Source: JAGQPD01 sp020426865 (GTDB lineage Bacteria > Planctomycetota > Planctomycetia > Pirellulales > Pirellulaceae). Taken from it: a stretch of 64,000 bases of DNA. The position numbers were made by a program, and so were the translations under genes. Shown here piece by piece: positions 1-6,835 of the stretch; position 1 is the stretch's first letter; each line of letters starts with the position of its first letter. The stretch is from assembly GCA_041399065.1 (NCBI GenBank), contig JAWKTN010000013.1, positions 1 to 64,000 on the forward strand, given 5' to 3'. The notes under the pieces were generated by a model. That model was given only the letters and a program-made list of their open reading frames with translations, had not been told where the DNA came from and ran no database searches.

Positions 1-208
1 ACCGGAGCGTTACATCGCGACCGAGGGCGCTTTGGGCGCCACCCGTGCGTCGCAAAGAGCCAGAACGACGAAATCCACGCGAGTTGCGGATCGCGCGTAT
101 TCCGATAGCGAAATCACTTGGCCGCAACCGCGTGATTTCAGGCGTTCGCCTAGCTGATTAGATATCAGTCCGCACGTAACCTCACGGTAAGCATGGCCGC
201 GATTGCTT
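1..208. other. Window-edge stretch, no gene recognised
   Basis: One forward frame is open from base 2 to a TGA at 155-157 (about 51 codons) and could be the tail of a gene starting outside the window. Its translation is rich in Arg, Thr and Ala and matches nothing I recognise. The rest is the upstream region of the hicB promoter. Confidence 0.2.
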
Positions 209-237
209 TTGACATCTGCCTTGCGGCCGCGTACAAT
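209..237 (+). promoter_or_regulatory. Sigma70-like promoter for hicB
   Basis: A perfect -35 box TTGACA (209-214) is followed by a 17-base spacer and a near-perfect -10 box TACAAT (232-237). This sits about 50 bases upstream of the hicB start codon. It is the clearest housekeeping-type promoter I found in the window. No operator-like inverted repeat is obvious beside it. Confidence 0.7.
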
Positions 238-288
238 ACGGGGTTGCGATAATGTTTAACGATTGTTGGAACCGCCGGAGATCTTACG

Positions 289-507
289 ATGCAGTTGACT
301 GCCGTGTATATGCCAGTTCCCGAAGGTTATATAGGCTTCATCGAAGAATTGCCTGGTGCGAATACGCAAGGATCCACTCTCGAGGAAGTGCGTGAGAACC
401 TACGTGAAGCAGTGCAACTCGTGCTCGAAGCCAACCGGGAATTGGCGGAACGTTCTCTGGCCGGCCAGAACGTGTCACGGGAACCGTTTGACCTAACTGC
501 ATCATGA
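289..507 (+). CDS. hicB: HicB-family antitoxin, orphan
   Basis: This 72-residue protein has the short HicB fold. The N-terminal strand (MQLTAVYMPVPEGYIGFIEE) is followed by the hallmark LPGANTQGSTLEEVRENLREA segment, where a Gly/Asn/Thr turn leads into the helix. HicB proteins neutralise the HicA mRNA interferase and usually repress their own operon. A ribosome-binding site (cggaga) lies 8 bases before the ATG. The stop codon overlaps a downstream ATG by four bases (ATGA), the normal hicB-hicA coupling, but that hicA is cut to 18 codons, so the antitoxin has no toxin beside it. It ends without the C-terminal DNA-binding domain some HicBs carry, which is normal for the short class. Confidence 0.85.
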   Translation: MQLTAVYMPVPEGYIGFIEELPGANTQGSTLEEVRENLREAVQLVLEANRELAERSLAGQNVSREPFDLTAS

Positions 508-560
508 AGCGTCAAGACTTGATTCGTCATATCGAATCGAATGGATGCCAGTTGCAATGA
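504..560 (+). pseudogene. hicA: hicA toxin remnant, truncated at codon 18
   Basis: The reading MKRQDLIRHIESNGCQLQ matches the start of HicA mRNA interferases (typically MKRRDLIRHLE.NGC.L followed by the catalytic GGSH/N region), then hits TGA at 558-560. Everything carrying the catalytic histidine and the double-stranded RNA-binding fold is missing. The ATG overlaps the hicB stop, showing this was the second gene of a hicBA pair. The sequence after the stop is not a frameshifted HicA continuation, so the break looks like a deletion or replacement rather than a point mutation. Confidence 0.7.
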
Positions 561-780
561 ACGATGCATGGCACATTGCGTCCCTCAACTTTGTAGAGGA
601 TGACGGTTCCCTTCCAACGATCGACCTAGGTAACCTGACAGGTGAGAGCGTGGCATAGACCTATCAGTACATTACGTTGTCGGGACGTTGTGTCACAGAA
701 TCGCCGACCGTGTGGGACAACGAACATGAAGTGGACGCTCCACTGATGTCGGTTCCTGGTTCATGGGTTCGCTTGAGGAA
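557..780 (+). pseudogene. Decayed ORF with in-frame stop, unknown family
   Basis: From the ATG at 557 the frame reads MNDAWHIASLNFVEDDGSLP and continues to a TAG at 656-658. The same frame then stays open and still looks protein-like (TYQYITLSGRCVTESPTVWD, then NEHEVDAPLMSVPGSW) to about 780. This suggests one former gene of unknown function interrupted by a single nonsense codon. It starts inside the hicA remnant and is followed by a transposase remnant, so its ends may also be damaged. I do not recognise the family. Confidence 0.35.
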
Positions 781-1365
781 TGTATATCGCGGAATATCAA
801 CCGTGACGAAGAGAACTACGGGACATGCCGGTCGGGCCCGTATAAGTTGGACGAGCTGGCTGACGATGGCGCGATCCTGACGTGTGGCGTGTATATCGAT
901 TTGAATTGGATCGCGGCGCATATGTCGCAGACACCGGAGGAATCGACCGACACATCAATCGGCCATCGCATTGCGGCGACAAAGCAGAACACGGGGGAGG
1001 GGAGGTCGCCGGGAGCATTGGCAGTTGAGATTGATGGGTGGCTTTGTCCGTTGGAGTTGCATGGGGACCGCGACATCAACGACGCGCGTCACTTCACATC
1101 ACAAACTGGGAAGCGCGCGTCGGACATGGGGATCCTGCCGATGACGCTGACGCATTACATCAAGTTAGTGGACTGGGCTGGCCGCATGATCCGGACGGGG
1201 AAGCGGGGGCGGATACCCAAGGGGTTGCCACCAATCTTAGAGCGATTGGGGTTTGACATGGATAAATTTGTGGTGAGGGTCCGGGGCATGGGCGAGTTGT
1301 TGGGCAAGAAGCTTGCTGGACCGACGACCGCGACGGAAGGGGCGGGCAGCGCCCCAGGCCATTAG
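763..1365 (+). pseudogene. REP-type (Y1-like) transposase, C-terminal remnant
   Basis: The 200-residue frame preserves the back half of the planctomycete transposases related to REP-associated tyrosine transposases. From about residue 25 it reads GPYKLDELADDGAILTCGVY, then IDLNWIA and SQTPEEST, corresponding to the family's conserved region where a replicated strand end is bound. The tail LTHYIKLVDWAGRMIRTGKR ... IPKGLPPILERLGF matches the family's conserved C-terminal block. The N-terminal part with the catalytic HxH and tyrosine is absent, and the region upstream belongs to something else. The start at 763 is only the first available codon. It cannot be active as it stands. Confidence 0.6.
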
Positions 1366-1653
1366 GGCTATCGGGGGGGGGTGGATTCTGTCGTCCACAC
1401 CCTGGCAACCTTTTTTCTGTCGCTGATTGGGAGCGGATAAAGGCCGAAGGCGCCAGCGGTCTGCGCCGCAAGGGCCAATCGGCGTCATTTCCATGTCAGC
1501 AGCTCGCCAATTTAGACCTCGCGCGTCCAAATCTCGCCGCCGCGCCCGTCGCGAGCCGCGCAACGCACGCAATCGCTTTCTCCCAGCCCCCCCCAGTCTA
1601 CGCAGTCTCCCATCCAATCTGCCTCCAAACTGTAGACCCTCCATGTACCTTCG
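1366..1653. other. Intergenic stretch between transposase remnants
   Basis: No convincing gene is present. A run of nine G residues occupies 1373-1381. Long frames on both strands here are Arg- and Pro-rich, typical of unconstrained GC-rich sequence. Confidence 0.5.
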
Positions 1654-1749
1654 CTAATCGGGTTTGTGAAAGATCGTGGAGCGAGCGTTCCCTCGATTTA
1701 ATGCATGGTAACTCCCGCCAGCTTCGTCTGCGCGTTTTGGTCGACCCAT
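1654..1749 (-). pseudogene. REP-associated transposase, N-terminal stub
   Basis: The 31-codon frame begins MGRPKRADEAGGSYHALNRG and continues to NARSTIFHKPD before a TAG. This is the highly conserved first block of planctomycete REP-associated tyrosine transposases (usual form PRPKRADEAGGxYHxLNRGNxRxxIFxK), which precedes the HUH catalytic motif. The gene is cut just before the catalytic core. On the same strand, immediately upstream, lies the sequence AAAACGTGTCAGGACT (RC of 1786-1801), which I recall accompanying such transposases. It is on the opposite strand to the remnant at 763-1365, so the two are separate insertions. Confidence 0.7.
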
Positions 1750-1849
1750 CCCTTTAAGATACCATCCGATCCCTCCCACAAAAAAGTCCTGACACGTTTT
1801 CTTCTTCGGAGCTTCGGGGAATTCGGCACGGCTTGCTCGACGCGGCCCG

Positions 1850-3376
1850 TCACGTTGTTGACATGGTCGTTCGTACCCTCTGGCGAGCGCGGCGAATCCA
1901 TGCGCAGGGAGCCAGGAACGAAAGGAATCCAGTCGTTGGTTCTGGTATTGCTTGAAATAGAAATGCACCGGAAGAACCGTCCGTGAATGTTAGTACTGCG
2001 ACTGCTTTGCCATCGTTGCTTAGGTTTTGATTGAAGTGTCCGAAGGTGGCTAGAGTACGAACATCTCCGTCGGCGACGTGAAATGCCCCATCGGTCACGA
2101 ACATTGGATGTGGGGTGCCGGTCTGATCGATGAACCATTGTCCGAGATTTGGCCCCCCCGTACCACTGAACACGATTTGATCGAGATCATTGATCGCGGC
2201 CAGGCTAATGCTGGTCACGGCGACTTCCGGCCGGAATCCCACGCCGCTGAGCATGGCAGGCCGCAAGTTGTCGGGGGTGCCGAACCAAATACCCGTTTGA
2301 CCGTTCTCCAGCTCGGCAGTAACGGCGAGTTTTCCGTTGGCATTAGGGGCTGTGTACGACAGGATATGTTCGATGCGCGACGAGCCGTTCTTTATCGGTA
2401 GCTCGTCCCCTTGCTCAACGACTGGCGTGACTCCGTTTGTATCGTAAACCCAAATGGCGCGTTTGAATGTTCCGTCAATCGTCGACTCGGCAAGTGATGA
2501 GAACACCATCTCGCCGAGATCGTTCAAATACATTCCCGCAAGGGCGATGATGTTATGATCAGCGCCCAAGTCGAGCTGGTTAGCGTTGACGACCAATCGT
2601 GTCTCTTGCGAATCATGAATCCAGATTCCTGTTTCCTCACCCGCGTTATTGGGGAGAATGACGTTGGCGGCAAATGCATATTGGTCCTGGCCGTTCAGCG
2701 CTGGAAAAAGTCCGCCCAGGAAAATATGTGATCCGTAGACCGCTCCCATTTCATAATCGGCGGCCTGGCCACCAACTTCAGCAATGAGTGTTACCTCGCC
2801 GGAACGCCCGTACCATAGTTGTAAATGCGGTTCATTCGGAATTTGAAATTGCATGACGGGGAACACGACCGTTCCATTCGCATTGAATTCTACCGCACTA
2901 AAGTCGATAGAACTGGGGTCACCAAAACTTCGTGAATCCGCAACGAACTGCGTTGTGCCCCGCTGCCCGGTCCAAAGCAATTGCCCGCCGACGATCTCCT
3001 CAGTAACGAGAGCTCGGTCGCCTGCGAAAAGCGGAAATCCCGGGGCAACCAAATGGTCCCCCGACGGAGTCGCGACGTTTGTTTGATTCCACAGCGCCAT
3101 GGGCGTCAGGTCGCTCGGAGTTCTCCCTTGCCACCAGCCTCCCGGCGAGTTTTCCAATTGTGCATCAAACAACACATTTCCTTGCTTGTCGATCACAGGT
3201 GCGAAAATCGCTTGGAATCGGTCCTGGGGCGATACCCCTGGGGCGACGTCGCCTGACAACGCAAGCGGCCGAACCGTCAGCTGGCCATCAACCGCTGTCG
3301 GTGTCACGCACACGTAGAACATCAATGCGATCAACCAGCAATAACGCCAATGCGCGATGACTAATTGCGTTGGCAT
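1850..3376 (-). CDS. Secreted NxxGxxAF-repeat protein with PEP-CTERM-like tail
   Basis: The 508-residue protein starts, by my choice, at the ATG at 3376, because a clean signal peptide follows (WRYCWLIALMFYVCV, cleavage near VDGQ). The body has degenerate tandem repeats of about 60-70 residues, each with an N-x-x-G-x-x-x-F core: for example NANGTVVFPV, LNDLGEMVFSS, NANGKLAVTA, INDLDQIVFSG. This matches the choice-of-anchor tandem NxxGxxAF-repeat family, probably beta-propeller-like and extracellular. The C-terminus reads IPEPTTGFLSFLAPCAWIRR, a PEP motif, short hydrophobic stretch and basic residues as in PEP-CTERM sorting signals. About 15 further residues follow the basic cluster. Substrate and partner are unknown. 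Confidence 0.6.
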   Translation of the reverse strand: MPTQLVIAHWRYCWLIALMFYVCVTPTAVDGQLTVRPLALSGDVAPGVSPQDRFQAIFAPVIDKQGNVLFDAQLENSPGGWWQGRTPSDLTPMALWNQTNVATPSGDHLVAPGFPLFAGDRALVTEEIVGGQLLWTGQRGTTQFVADSRSFGDPSSIDFSAVEFNANGTVVFPVMQFQIPNEPHLQLWYGRSGEVTLIAEVGGQAADYEMGAVYGSHIFLGGLFPALNGQDQYAFAANVILPNNAGEETGIWIHDSQETRLVVNANQLDLGADHNIIALAGMYLNDLGEMVFSSLAESTIDGTFKRAIWVYDTNGVTPVVEQGDELPIKNGSSRIEHILSYTAPNANGKLAVTAELENGQTGIWFGTPDNLRPAMLSGVGFRPEVAVTSISLAAINDLDQIVFSGTGGPNLGQWFIDQTGTPHPMFVTDGAFHVADGDVRTLATFGHFNQNLSNDGKAVAVLTFTDGSSGAFLFQAIPEPTTGFLSFLAPCAWIRRARQRVRTTMSTT

Positions 3377-3554
3377 GGCGGATAAAACTTGTCGGCCGAA
3401 ACGTGATTTCTTATCGTTCACTAGCATTCTCGTCTTGGAAACATTATCAATGTGTCGACGTGAAGAGCCCCCAAAGCACTTCGGACTGGTCACACGATTG
3501 CAACAGCTGTCACGTAATTGGCAACAATTCGTTCAAAAGTTCGCGGCTGGCGTA

Positions 3555-3661
3555 CTATACGCATTCCTGCCAGACGGGTTTGATTACCAGTTCGGGAACA
3601 TGAGCTCGGGGAGGGAGGCTGGCGATGTTTACCGCAAGTCTGCCGATGTCTTCTGGCTGCA
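3555..3661 (-). pseudogene. SDR oxidoreductase C-terminal remnant
   Basis: The last 35 codons read LQPEDIGRLAVNIASLPPRA then HVPELVIKPVWQECV. This resembles the C-terminus of short-chain dehydrogenases of the YdfG/NAD(P)-binding type (L.PEDIA..v..laslPp.a.vpEl.i.P..Q). No Rossmann GxxxGxG or YxxxK part is present. The fragment is fused in frame, through a 24-base repeat at 3662-3685, to the start of an unrelated gene. The assignment rests on this short tail only. Confidence 0.45.
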
Positions 3662-3685
3662 GAATACTCAAAGTAGGGTGTCTGA
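3662..3685 (-). repeat. 24-bp dispersed repeat, copy 1
   Basis: The 24 bases from GAATACTCAAAG to GGTGTCTGA (plus-strand reading) recur without mismatch at 9215-9238. Here the repeat lies between the N-terminal fragment of one gene and the C-terminal fragment of another. Confidence 0.75.
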
Positions 3686-3821
3686 AATACTCTGCGGCGA
3701 AATACGGCTCTGGAAGAACCTCGACAAGCTGTCGGACAATCATCGCGGGCCACATTCCGTGAAGTTCGTCCCAGGAATGCACGTCATCTAAGGGTGCGCG
3801 AAAGTGATCGCGTAGCGGCAT
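3686..3821 (-). pseudogene. MPLRDHF-family hypothetical protein, N-terminal fragment
   Basis: From the ATG at 3821 the frame reads MPLRDHFRAPLDDVHSWDEL then HGMWPAMIVRQL. This is the very conserved start of a widespread cyanobacterial and planctomycete hypothetical family (MPLRDHFRPP....SWe.fH..WP..I...L), which I believe is related to the DUF4058/Uma2-like nuclease group. Full-length members are above 200 residues. This one breaks after about 45 codons at the 24-bp repeat. A purine-rich region (gaggaagtc) precedes the ATG. Confidence 0.5.
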
Positions 3822-4030
3822 AACGACTTCCTCCCTACCCATCATACCAACTGTTGCGCGATATACGATGCCCGGCCACGGACAACGGGTTGTCCATGGC
3901 CATTGCTCCGCAATTAGGGAAAACACATGGGCCTCATCGTTGCACAGGTATCATTAAATGTACAAGCGTAGATAAGCAACAAGTGTTCTAGTTGGCCGAG
4001 GCCGGTTCTGCGGCCAGCTTCCGTCATGCC
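3822..4030. other. Intergenic, nothing recognised
   Basis: No gene, hairpin with a T-tract, or promoter stands out. Confidence 0.4.
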
Positions 4031-4185
4031 CTATTCACTTTCCGTGTCAACTACGTAGTGCTGCGGGTCGAATTCCTCCGTGGGCAGTAGCTGTCGAAAG
4101 TCTAGTCGATAATGGTAGTGCTTTGTCTCGATCGAGTCTTCACGTTCAATGGTGTGAACCGCATGTGTTGGATACCAGATGGCAC
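4031..4185 (-). pseudogene. C-terminal remnant of an unknown protein
   Basis: The last ~50 codons of a minus-strand frame read AIWYPTHAVHTIEREDSIET then KHYHYRLDFRQLLPTEEFDP, ending QHYVVDTESE. The composition and alternating hydrophobic/charged pattern look like real beta-rich protein, similar in feel to the C-terminal strands of outer-membrane lipoprotein-sorting (LolA-like) proteins that planctomycetes encode often. Upstream of about 4185 the frame turns to Arg/Pro/Ser-rich noise, so only this tail is likely genuine. Confidence 0.3.
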
Positions 4186-4373
4186 TTGGAGCGTCCGGAC
4201 ATGCGGCGAATTCCCGCCGACTGCTTAGTTCTCGTTTTGACGGCGGGCAGGGGTTGTTCATTCCGGATCGTTTACTTCTTCGAGTTAGACGTGCTATGAT
4301 GTTGGTGTGAGGAACAGCCCGGGGACAAGGCAAACGTACGCCACCTCCGCATAACAGAGGGTTCATCTTCCAT

Positions 4374-4625
4374 GTCAACTTCGGCGAAACGTACCACAGC
4401 GGATCAACTGCTGTCCCTGTCCGGGCATGGGAAAAGTGCCAATCGTGGCTTGAACACGGCACAAGAATCGTCATGGTGATCGACCCTGTCACGGAAACGA
4501 TCTGGATCTACCGAGATCGATCGTCCATTGAAGTACTTCATCGGGGAGATACGGTAGACGCGAATCCAATTGTCGGCGGTTGGCACTTCAAAATATCCGA
4601 GGTCTTTGGAGAACTCGCGACGTGA
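4374..4625 (+). pseudogene. Uma2-family (DUF820) nuclease remnant, C-terminal
   Basis: In the frame starting at 4374 the translation reads VNFGETYHSGSTAV, AWEKCQSWLEHGTRIVMVID, PVTETIWIYRDRSSIEVLHR and GDTVDANPIVGGWHFKISEV before TGA at 4623-4625. This follows the second half of Uma2 proteins: the E..sp strand, the K(v)..wl..G...vw.vdP..... vy strand pair, and the G..l.....l.gf.l.v..lF ending. The N-terminal half is missing and no start codon in this frame is plausible. The more obvious ATG at 4372 belongs to another frame. Uma2 genes are often multicopy in planctomycetes and cyanobacteria. Confidence 0.6.
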
Positions 4626-4775
4626 CTGGCGAGCTTGCCTGGCCGGAACTAAATTGTGGCGGCTAGCTTCGGCCCTGGATCCGTGCCAAATACGCAACCA
4701 CGAAATTCACGGCAAAGCGCAGGTCGGCCGAGCGAATTGAGATCGGCAGACCGATAGTCAGTTGAAAAACCCATG

Positions 4776-5330
4776 TTACTCGCCGCCGTGGAATTCCACT
4801 TGAACAAAACCCCATTCGGAGGCTAACCAATCTTTCAGCGCCATTTGAAGCGATTCGGAAAGTCCCCGTCCGTGCTCCGACGTCCGGATCCAGTAGTAGA
4901 CCTGAGCATCAGCATCTTCAGCCGGAAGAACGTAAACACATCCGAGAATCCGCTTTCCATTCGTGGCGGTGACCGTGTACGTGAAAGACTCTCGATCGCG
5001 AAAGGCCTGTTGATGCACAATCAGGTCAGAACGATTTTGTTCCATCGTGAATCCATCGGGCGGCCACTCACCTCCCAAAAGTGCGCGTAGCTCAACCTTC
5101 GATTCCAGTACCGCGTCGTAATCCGCTTCGGCATCGGACACTTTCAACGGGCGAAGTTCAAATTCTTCATGAACCAGCCCTTGCGGAATCGGAAACTCCG
5201 CAGGGACAAAGTCCGAATCAACGTTCGGCCCGAGTGACGAGTTGCAGCCACCATGCAGAACTATTCCTACCAGCAAGAGCGAACAAATTGTCTGTTTTCC
5301 AATCCTGCATTGCTTATTCACTCTGCTCAT
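4776..5330 (-). CDS. Lipoprotein-anchored GNAT-like acetyltransferase
   Basis: Starting at the ATG at 5330 the 184-residue product has a basic N-terminus, a hydrophobic stretch (ICSLLLVGIVLHGGC) and a lipobox-like G-G-C, so it is predicted to be a lipoprotein. The remainder resembles a GNAT fold: FELRPLKVSDAEADYDAVLE (strand 1/helix 1), RESFTYTVTATNGKRILGCV (strands 2-4), then YYWIRTSEHGRGLSESLQMA, where the acetyl-CoA-binding RxxGxG/A loop would sit (here EHGRGLSE). GNAT enzymes are normally cytoplasmic, so an exported copy is unusual. Earlier starts at 5390 and 5444 exist but would place the signal internally. The substrate is unknown. Confidence 0.55.
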   Translation of the reverse strand: MSRVNKQCRIGKQTICSLLLVGIVLHGGCNSSLGPNVDSDFVPAEFPIPQGLVHEEFELRPLKVSDAEADYDAVLESKVELRALLGGEWPPDGFTMEQNRSDLIVHQQAFRDRESFTYTVTATNGKRILGCVYVLPAEDADAQVYYWIRTSEHGRGLSESLQMALKDWLASEWGFVQVEFHGGE

Positions 5331-5373
5331 TGCAGGTGGCAAACGATCGACAAACGACGAATTCGTTAAGGCG

Positions 5374-6090
5374 CTACTCTGCTTGTGCATTCCGCGCCAA
5401 TTTGCGAAACGTCGGTCGTAGCGACATATGTACGTGTCGAGCATACGAACCGTCTAGCTTTTGGATGGCGATCAATTCTACAACGTCGGCAAAATCGCGA
5501 TGCGTGCGTCGGAGGTTGCCGATTCCACTGGCAAGTTTCATCTCAATCAGGCGAGATAATCGTACCACGGGCAGTCCTTCGCGTTCCTCGACATTCAATT
5601 CCCCCAAAGGTTCGGGAATGAGAACCTCGGTGCCTTTTCCGGCCTTGTCGCCTGCCATTAGAAACTGAATCGCGCTGCCACTTGAGCTGCGAAACTCCTT
5701 GCCCGGTTCGTCCCATTCGTATCCATTCGCGATGAGCAACGATTCTACTTGCGAAGTATCCAGCGGTTGGATGATGATGTCAACATCGTTGGTATTGCGT
5801 TGATAGCCATGCAAGCATACAGCAACAATGTCCACGACCTCATCTTGATTGATCCGGTGTTGCAGTATTCGAGACGGCAATCTAAAGAAGTGATTGACTT
5901 CAACGTCTTCGTAGCACGGAATCGACCAACATAGTCTTCCTGTAGACCGGTCGATCTTCAGTAGATTTAGCCCTAATCGACGTCCGGGAGGGAGCTTGCC
6001 AGGTGCGTGGACGTCCGCGTCGCCCCAGTCGTAGAGGTATCGGTCGGGTTCGTAACGGTCAACCTCGGCATATGGAAGCTCGCCCAGCAC
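5374..6090 (-). CDS. Nucleotidyltransferase-domain protein on a chimeric frame
   Basis: Residues from about 85 on resemble MNT/AbiEii-type minimal nucleotidyltransferases. AVCLHGYQRNTNDVDIIIQP contains the catalytic D-x-D (NDVDI), and later LPVVRLSRLIEMKLASG ... HRDFADVVELI matches the family's (L)ip.eeLi.lKl.a...RpkDl.Dv..L pattern. The usual GG that opens the domain (GG.A...HG) is replaced by DI, so the true N-terminus seems lost. The first 80 residues (YLYDWGDADVHAPGKLPPGR, DRSTGRLCWSIP) look instead like a PQQ/beta-propeller segment belonging to the kinase remnant upstream, whose stop is in the same frame. The start given is a GTG. A functional start may not exist. Confidence 0.45.
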   Translation of the reverse strand: MLGELPYAEVDRYEPDRYLYDWGDADVHAPGKLPPGRRLGLNLLKIDRSTGRLCWSIPCYEDVEVNHFFRLPSRILQHRINQDEVVDIVAVCLHGYQRNTNDVDIIIQPLDTSQVESLLIANGYEWDEPGKEFRSSSGSAIQFLMAGDKAGKGTEVLIPEPLGELNVEEREGLPVVRLSRLIEMKLASGIGNLRRTHRDFADVVELIAIQKLDGSYARHVHMSLRPTFRKLARNAQAE

Positions 6091-6165
6091 GGGCGAAGTG
6101 ATCGCGAATTTGCAGTGGCCGGTTACCGCGTCGAACAGGCCAGGATCAGCGGCTAGATAATCGCT

Positions 6166-6697
6166 CTACTGTAGTAGCAGTTCCGTTCGACCGTCAGCCC
6201 TTGGAAGGACGAGACTACCGGATGCACCAAACTCGTTCTCCGACACCTTGCCGTTTCCTTCTATTCGAACTACGTAGTCGCCCGCTGGAAGGTCAACGGC
6301 CTGCGGCATTGGTGTGGTGACCAACATGGCATCGAACGCATCTCTCGATTGTCCGGCGAATTTGTGGCGTATTTCACCGTCAAGTTGGACATTGGCGACA
6401 CGCAATCCGGCCGGAGTCTCAATGCGCAACCTACCGCGATTTCGTTCGTTGTTCTGCCGCCAAATGATTCCCAATGACGCACACAGCAATACTGTCGACA
6501 CGATCGCGAAGGTCAATGTGTCGACTTGTTGTCGGTTGCGGTCGACCGGTTGCCATTTCGTAGAGAGTCGCACCGAGCGAATAAATGTCCGTTCGGTGAT
6601 CCCTTGCGACGTCATAATCGCCGATCTGTTCGGGGCTCACGTATCGCGGCGATCCGCAAGTCAACATCGTCTGGGTTGTCTGGGCCGGATGTCGCAC
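6166..6697 (-). pseudogene. Ser/Thr protein kinase remnant, frameshifted
   Basis: The upstream frame (6431-6697) carries TMLTCGSPRYVSPEQIGDYD and HRTDIYSLGATLYEMATGRP. These are kinase subdomains VIII (SPRYVSPEQ, equivalent to APE) and IX (DIYSLG) of PknB-type kinases. A different frame (6166-6615) then carries VDTLTFAIVSTVLLCASLGI, a transmembrane helix, and an extracytoplasmic segment with RLRIETPAGLRVANVQLDGE. The two frames switch near 6530-6550 and the last ~80 residues of the kinase fold are missing. The N-lobe with the ATP-binding loop and catalytic HRD is also absent. A TAG at 6166-6168 ends it, with the same frame continuing into the nucleotidyltransferase ORF. Confidence 0.6.
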
Positions 6698-6835
6698 GCG
6701 TCATCGTTTTACTTTCCCTCCGTTTTCGTCTAACCTATCCGCATACTCACCATGACGGATTGTCTGTGCACGCGCAACGCGAAAGATCCCAAATAGATCT
6801 GAAAACCTGTCCAGAAAACCCCTCGGTTCAACCCA

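Noticed and set aside
4031..4492. Whole 153-residue minus-strand frame as one gene
   Set aside because: Only the last ~50 residues look protein-like; the upstream part is the antisense of the Uma2 remnant.
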